A stretch of DNA of 64,000 nucleotides from Clarkia xantiana subsp. parviflora. Taxonomy: Eukaryota; Streptophyta; Magnoliopsida; Myrtales; Onagraceae. Both the position numbers and the translations under genes were made by a program. A model generated the notes under the pieces. The model had not been told where the DNA came from. It was given only the letters and a program-made list of their open reading frames with translations, and made no database searches. Location of the stretch: positions 1,736,001 through 1,800,000 of the forward strand of contig JAPTYO010000008.1 in the NCBI GenBank assembly GCA_036873135.1, in the 5' to 3' direction. Positions 57,536 to 64,000 of this stretch are shown piece after piece. The stretch's first letter is position 1, and each line of letters begins with the position of its first letter.

Positions 57536-60500
57536 CAGGGACGGATTTAGGAAATAAATTCAGAGGGGGCAAATAATTATATGTATAATTTTTTTTTTCA
57601 TAAAATGAAATTATACTATTGAAATATATATTATCTATTAGTTTTTTTTTTTTTTTTTTTATAAGAACACATCATTCATTAAGTACAAACGATTTTTACA
57701 ACATTTCTCGGCGAGTCTTCATACTCTGAAAGCATAATAAAATCCTCTCGTTATCAACATTACAAAATATGTCTTTTTCAATAAGCGTAACCAAAGAGTC
57801 ATTCATCCAAGAATTGCCCATCTTATTTCGCAATCGATTCTTCACGATCTTCATCGCCGAGAAAACCCTTTCAACGGAAGCAGTGCTAACTGGCAATATT
57901 AGTGCTAACTTCACGAGCAAATACACCAATGGGTATACGATATGCCTTTTCTTTTCAACCAATTTTTGAGAGAGTTCGCCAATGCCTTTGAGATCTAAAA
58001 AGTCGACACTCGACTTCATATCAAAGATAAATCTATCAAGCTGTTTGGCAAGAACATGAAGATCAACCTCAGAAAAATCTGAAGGATAAAATTGAGCTAG
58101 ACGAACCAACTTCTCTTTGTCAAAAGCTGCAAAAGAATCAGACGGGTTCAAACAAGCTACGCAAAGAAGCAACTCAGTGTTTACCTCATCGAAACGGTGG
58201 TTGAGTTCTTGTAATTGCCAATCAATCACATCATTGAATAAATCAAATTGATAGTGATCGTAATTATTCTTTTTCACTCCATTACGTCTTGGACGTTTTT
58301 CAGCTCCATAAATATCACCCATACAAGGAACCGGAACATCATGTTTCTCACAAAAAGAAGAGACCTCATCCATCAGAGTTTCCCATCCATCATCTCTCAT
58401 ATGTTGCATTTGTTGTTTAACTCCCTTGACTAAAATCAGAGCATTGACAATATCCTGATCTTTCCTTTGCAACGCAAGTGATAGTTCATCAGTGATTGCC
58501 AATATATTTTTCATCTAGTGTAAGATGAAAGCAAACTCAAACCCGGAAAGTATGTTTATTAAGGAGCATGCTTCACCTTCTTGAGGTTGAGATTGTCCAT
58601 CTTGCTCAATAAACTCGAGAACTTCAAGAACCGAAGAGAACATAACTGACAAATTGGTTAACGATCTATAATGGGAGCCCCAACGTGTGTCTCCTCCTCT
58701 TTGAAGACTCCTCTCTTGATTCAAACCTGTCCCACTTGTAGTCTCACCAGGATCAAGTGACTTAATCACTTTAAAGCACTGCTTTTTTCGAAGAAGATCT
58801 TTCCGCTTACACGAAGCTCCAACCATGTTGGTGATCTTTGATATTGTATTGAAAAAATCAGCAATTTGAGATTTTTTTTGAGCTACGACGACAAGTGCTA
58901 ATTGCAATCGATGGGCAAAACAATGAACATAATAAGCAGATGAGTTCTCTTTCATAATCAAAGTTTTTAGACCATTTAACTCACCTTTCATGTTGCTTGC
59001 ACCATCATAGCCTTGCCCACGCAATCTAGATATGCATAGATTATGTTTCGAGAGTAACTCATCAACCGCTATTTTGAGTGATAATGCCTTTGTATCTGAA
59101 ACTTGCACAATAGCAAGAAAGTGCTCTACTACGCGCCCTTTGTTGTCAACATATCTCAAAACAATTGCCATTTGTTCCTTTATCGACACATCCCTAGATT
59201 CATCAACTAGTATTGCAAACGGTTCATCCCCAAGATCTTTAATAATATCACGAGTAGTCTCCATTGCTGCTGCCCGAACTAGGTCTTTCTGAATCTCCGG
59301 ACATGTCATCTTCGCATTACCACGACCTATCGTTATGGCACTATTAATTTCTTCATTGTGAGCGCCAAGAAAACCCAATAGCTCAAGAAAGTTTCCCTTA
59401 TTAAGAGATTCTGCATCTTCTTTATTACCACGAAATGCCAATCCTTGACGCAAAAGAAACCGAGCACAATCAAGTGATGCGGTTAAGCGCATTCGGTATT
59501 TTTCCCGTGATGTAGCTTCTTGCTTGTGGAGAACTCCTGGAATGTGTTGTTCCTCATTCAATAAATCTCTGCACTTGCTCCAAGCTTCATTATGAGCACT
59601 ACCCACACTCCCAACATGTGTAACAAATCTGTTTTTTTTCTTCCAATTCGTATATCCATCAATCACAAAACAATCTCCACCTCCTTGATCTCCATTTTTT
59701 TTACCAAAGAGATAACAACATAGACAAAAAGCTGCATCCTTCGTTATACTATATTCCAACCAATCTTCATGATCCTTAAACCAAGTTGGAACAAAGCGGC
59801 GACGTGCTTGACCAAATGTTCTTTGAGGAAACTTGTGGTCACGTGGTTGACATGGACCCTTGTTTAAATAAGCTCTTCGAATCTTGTCATGATCATTTGG
59901 ATGATAATCTTGAATTTTCTTTCTCAAGCCGGGATCCGATGGTAGATCATCTAACTTGAGTTCTTCATAGTTTTTCTTCAAACACTTATCAACTATCATA
60001 TTTTGAATCGAAGTTCCTTCTTCGACTATGGATTTTCTTTTAAGACTAAAATAGTGATCAATACCTATCAAAATAAACATAAAGTTAAGTCCATTAAATT
60101 AAATTAAATAATTATAGAGCGTAAATTAACACATCATACAAAATATTAACACATAACATTATTAATAAAATTATAAACAACTAATTTAATAATTTACTAT
60201 CTCCACTGAATTCACTCCTCATTCATTATTAACCAAAAAAATACTCTTCATTCATTATTATTAGAATTAACTAAAAATTCGTTTGGCCAAAAGAAACTAA
60301 ACATTCATTAAAATGTTGATCGATGGAAAATAATTATACAATCATCATGACTCATCTAAATATAATGGGTAATGGGTTGACAATTAATTAAAACTAAATT
60401 AAGCCCAACCCATATTTCAAAACCTAATATAATGAACCCTTCAATCAGCTTCCATCATAAATGCATTTAGGCAGCCGCATTAGCAATTCATTTTTGCCGA

Positions 60501-61206
60501 GAGCCACAAACCAAACCCTAGTCTCAAATCTGAATTTTCTTCTCATCTTTCTTTCGATTTACCTTCAAATTGGAGCTATGTACCACTAATTAGCATCATC
60601 GTGGTTTCAATTTATGCAATTTCAAGACAATCAAGCTGCTGGAAGACAAGATTAAGAAGAAAAAAAGGTACCTTTCATGATTATGGATCAATTTTTCGAA
60701 ACTAAAGCAGCAAGTCTCTTGATTCTATCTCTCTTGCTTCAATATGGTTTTGAGAATGAAGTTCTGGCCGATTATGGTTGCAGATGGTGATACTCTTGAT
60801 TTTTTTGGGGCAGCTTCGAGGTTTCTTTCTCTAGATTTGAAATTGTAGTTTTTGTGCTCTCTGTAACTTTGAATTAGTTCTGTCTAAAATTATGTAATGA
60901 GTGTGATCTTTTCTGAATATTGACTTTCTAATTTGGTGAAAGTTTTATTTCTTCAAGAAATTTGATTCTGATGGGTCTGATTTATTTCTGTTTCTGTCTT
61001 CTCAATGTGTGAAAGCTTAGTTTAACATTGACATCAAGGGCAATTTGAAGCTTAATGGGGCAATCTGAAAATTTCAGTGGGGGCAAATTGAATCAAAGAG
61101 AGGACCAAAGTGAAAATTGTTAAGTTTATATAGGAAATTTTTTATAATTATACAAAGTTCAGAGGGGGCAGATGCCCCCTCTGGTCCCTTGATACATCCG
61201 TGGCTG
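57536..61206 (-). mobile_element. Near-complete hAT transposon
   Basis: A 3671-bp element with ends cagggacggatttagg and (inverted) cagccacggatgtatca, and an exact 8-bp target duplication tatgcatg (57528-57535 and 61207-61214). A subterminal motif, ttcagagggggca, occurs near both ends. It contains a hAT transposase on the minus strand with one nonsense codon. Confidence 0.93.
57696..60080 (-). pseudogene. hAT transposase (TTF zinc finger type) with one TAG stop
   Basis: Two abutting frames, 58515-60080 (521 codons) and 57696-58514 (272 codons), lie in the same phase and are separated only by a TAG at 58515-58517. The whole is about 795 codons. A TTF-type zinc finger lies near residues 95-130 (WLEYSITKDAAFCLCCYLF). 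The catalytic region includes FAILVDESRDVS (about 290), RGQGYDGASNMKGE (about 355) and YVHCFAHRLQLAL (about 385). The C-terminal dimerisation block has STASVERVFSAMKIVKNRLR. It resembles the 'zinc finger MYM-type 1-like' plant proteins, which are hAT transposases. An acceptor-like ttttag precedes the segment at about residue 14, so a 5' exon may lie between 60110 and 60660. A one-base change would explain the stop. Confidence 0.92.
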
Positions 61207-61214
61207 TATGCATG

Positions 61215-62735
61215 CAATATTATTTTACCGGTAAAAGTTATTTTAAAAATGAGATCGATCGGTAAAAGTATTTCTAACGAGTTAGAGATGGTGCCGTTTA
61301 TTCGTTTCTTTGGGGTTTAATTTTAAAATTTCATTCATGTGCTAGTAACTACACATTTCACTTTTATAATGCTTTTAATAGGGTGATTGCACAGCTCTTT
61401 TCAGAATCTTATTTTATTCAGAAGATACAAAATTAGGTACGATGGATTTTGCGTTTAAGTCCGTATTCCTATCGTCGTTCTCTTTCCATAGTCTCATAAC
61501 GTCAGCTCGCCTTATAATGTTTGTTCACCTCGCAACCTCTGTCCGTCTTGTAACATCCGTTCGTTATCCTGCATGAATGAGTGGAGCGAGCTGTAGCTCG
61601 ATAAACCCACTTCGTTACTCAAGTCATTTCTCAATTGTAGAAAGATAAAATAATAGTGCAATAGTAGAGAGATAGTGGTTAACCTTCCGATGAGAGTAGC
61701 ATACGAGTATTTATAGAGATTTGTACCATTTATTCTCAGATATTACTTAATCCAGAATAAGTTTATCCAATTTCGGGATTATAATCGTACCGTTTATAAA
61801 TAAGCTTATGATAAGTTTGTTGTAGTAACAGAGAGATTTACACGACGTCGTAGCTTGAGTCATCTCTAGGTTTTTAGAATATATATATATATATATAATA
61901 ATAATGCATTTTACTTATAGAAATAAAATAGTATTTCAAAGATGATATATCGAATATATACAAAGGGAAATTAGCTTTTGAGGATTGTTAATTATCGGGT
62001 TCTACGTTTTAGTCTCAATTATTATTATTATTATTTGGAATCTTAACTATGACTTATTAGTTATACATTGCTTTACTCATTTATTTAGGAGGCTCGCCTA
62101 AACCAGAATTTATATTTTTGGATATCATGTTTAGCATGAAACTGAGTTAAGGCGAGCCAACTGTCTCGACATATTGATCCATGACTGATTTAGAACTTTA
62201 ATTGGCATAGTTCGTCCAAACTCGAAATTGTCTCAAACATGTCTAGATGACTTATAAGTTACAGTTTATATAGGACCTCATAAAAAATCACAGCCCGACA
62301 GTTGAAATATATAAAATGTATATTTTATGTGTATAATTCCCTTAAATGATGCATATTATTTCTAAATAATTATGTTATGTTATATGTAATCCGTCAAGAT
62401 AAATTTGCAGCACAACAAAACGTACATCTTACAAATCACAATCTTAACATCACGTTCTTCAAATAGATGTACATTTTACATTTCGTAGTAAAGGGAGGAA
62501 GCTTTTGTTCCCCACTGATCAAATGCGCTCACTACTGAAAAAAATACTCAATAAGTTGCGGTAATAGATAGATAATCAAATAAAACGAGTTACATGATGA
62601 TGATATATAAAAGGAAGTTATGTCGGTAAGTAATTTAAATATTTAATGCTCCCATATATATATTATTATTATAAATTAAAGTAAGTGTCACACTTCACTA
62701 TTTTTTAGTAAAGTAGAGCCTTATCTAGTATGAAA

Positions 62736-62783
<48 letters not shown>

Positions 62784-64000
62784 AGTTCTCAATTACCAAT
62801 AATCAGTTGGCAAAGAAAACAATAAAAATAGGGTTAATCATAAAAAAGTAAATCCAACTTTGTGGTTTTTTTAGTAAATAAATATAATATTTTTTTCTTT
62901 ACAAACAACAACCTCAAATTTACAAAATTTAGTAAATTGCAAACTACGTTGATTTTTATTATTAAAAAGTTACATACATAACTGTATGTATAAAAAATCA
63001 GATCATGCTTTGTTCATGTGACTCATGATGAAAAAAATTAACCTAGCTATAACTTATGTGAAAGTACATTATGTGGATGTTACGTACAATTTTCACCACT
63101 TTTTAATTTAAAAATCATCATAGTTTGCACTTTGATATGCTATACAAAGTTGAATTTATTTTTTTGCAAATTAAAAAAAAAGTTTGTTTTTTACAATATA
63201 CTCAAAGTTGACTTTTTTTTTTTAATTAACTCAATAAATATGTTAATTATTTAAACTGATTAATATTTATTTAAATGGCACATATATATCATGCTCTTTC
63301 TAATTACTATATATATACTTATAAACCTCCCTTAAATAGAAGGTTTTATGTATTTATGAGTTTCGTCATGTCACGTTCGACACGTTAATGAATTTCGTCA
63401 TGAAATTATGCTAAACTTCAAACATATTGTAGGTTGGAAATAGAAATAGACCAATAAAAGTTGTAAGAGATAACTTTAACAATTTTTTTTAATATATATA
63501 TATATTATCAAAATATATCAATAAAACTCAGATATATATGTAAAGAAAATAAATAAATAAGGGTATGGTATTTATATTTCCCACCGATGATTTTGAAAGC
63601 ACTTTCTTTTTGCATCGGAATCTATCTGTTCCTTTGCAAATTGAATGAGAACTCGACACCTATAAAGGGAAGACCAACCCTACTTGATCTCCATTTTCCT
63701 CTGCCACCCTTATTAATGGAAACTTCTCCAAGTTTAACTATTTGTGCGTTTAATAATAATAATTATTATTATTTATTTTTTATGAAATAATTGTGATCCA
63801 TATATAATTCTTATTAAATTGACGTCATATATATTGGAAGCAAGCGTGTCAAGTCTCCGACTCATTTTTAATCAAAAATTAAGATTACTAGTTTAATGAA
63901 ATAAAATATACCTCGTTAAAGTATATAGTGATACTAATTTGGTTACTGTAACTAATATATGTTGTTGACATAAAGTTGGACAGTTCTACCTAGCCATTAC
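61215..64000. other. Intergenic, no gene seen
   Basis: 2.8 kb of AT-rich DNA with TA and ATT microsatellites. A 67-codon frame at 63587-63790 has no recognisable domain. Confidence 0.45.
62736..62782. repeat. ATT microsatellite
   Basis: About 15 uninterrupted copies of ATT. Confidence 0.95.

Overview
This window is nuclear DNA of a flowering plant, most likely a eudicot. It carries a spliced chloroplast thylakoid kinase gene (STN7), a plant A1-type aspartic protease gene and an IDA-like abscission-peptide gene. These sit in AT-rich, gene-poor sequence packed with plant transposons. I saw no tRNA, rRNA or CRISPR feature. Only three ordinary host protein-coding genes could be supported.

Layout. 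1-8.0 kb is non-coding: a TRIM retroelement (842-1216), three hairpin-forming DNA elements (2646-5208), a higher-order tandem repeat (4418-4650) and a MITE carrying a nested hAT element (5870-7085). 8018-10966 (+) is STN7 in ten exons. A tRNA-derived SINE lies at 11955-12184. 12699-14051 (-) is an intronless aspartic protease. Its upstream side is occupied, about 140 bp from the ATG, by a MITE (14191-16711) that contains a 1.7 kb Mutator-like foldback element with five copies of a 179-bp tandem unit. 17817-20788 is a defective Ty1/copia element with its RT region missing. 20928-23093 is a three-level nest of foldback and hAT elements. 24739-30013 (-) is an older, decayed copia element. 34566-34865 (+) is the IDA-like peptide gene. 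36519-37395 is a hAT element carrying what looks like a captured gene fragment. 37.5-45.2 kb holds more small elements and an unexplained GC-rich patch.

The dominant structure is 45757-56900: a complete Ty3/gypsy element of the Tat type, lying on the minus strand. Its two 647-bp LTRs show no difference and it has a 5-bp target duplication (cgcta). The minus strand encodes an uninterrupted 1852-residue gag-pol with an additional RNase H domain. The opposite strand encodes a four-exon gene (46946-49670, 825 codons) with its own TATA box and a domain resembling the 'putative gypsy type transposon' family. The two genes converge on a 51-bp tandem array (49793-50512). The last large item is a hAT element (57536-61206) with an exact 8-bp target duplication, whose transposase frame is broken by a single TAG.

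The host genes are unrelated to each other: STN7 acts in photosynthetic state transitions, the protease in secretion, and the IDA-like peptide in cell-separation signalling. Most of the window is transposon nesting. The exact TSDs, TIRs, LTRs and primer-binding sites allow many element ends to be set to the base.
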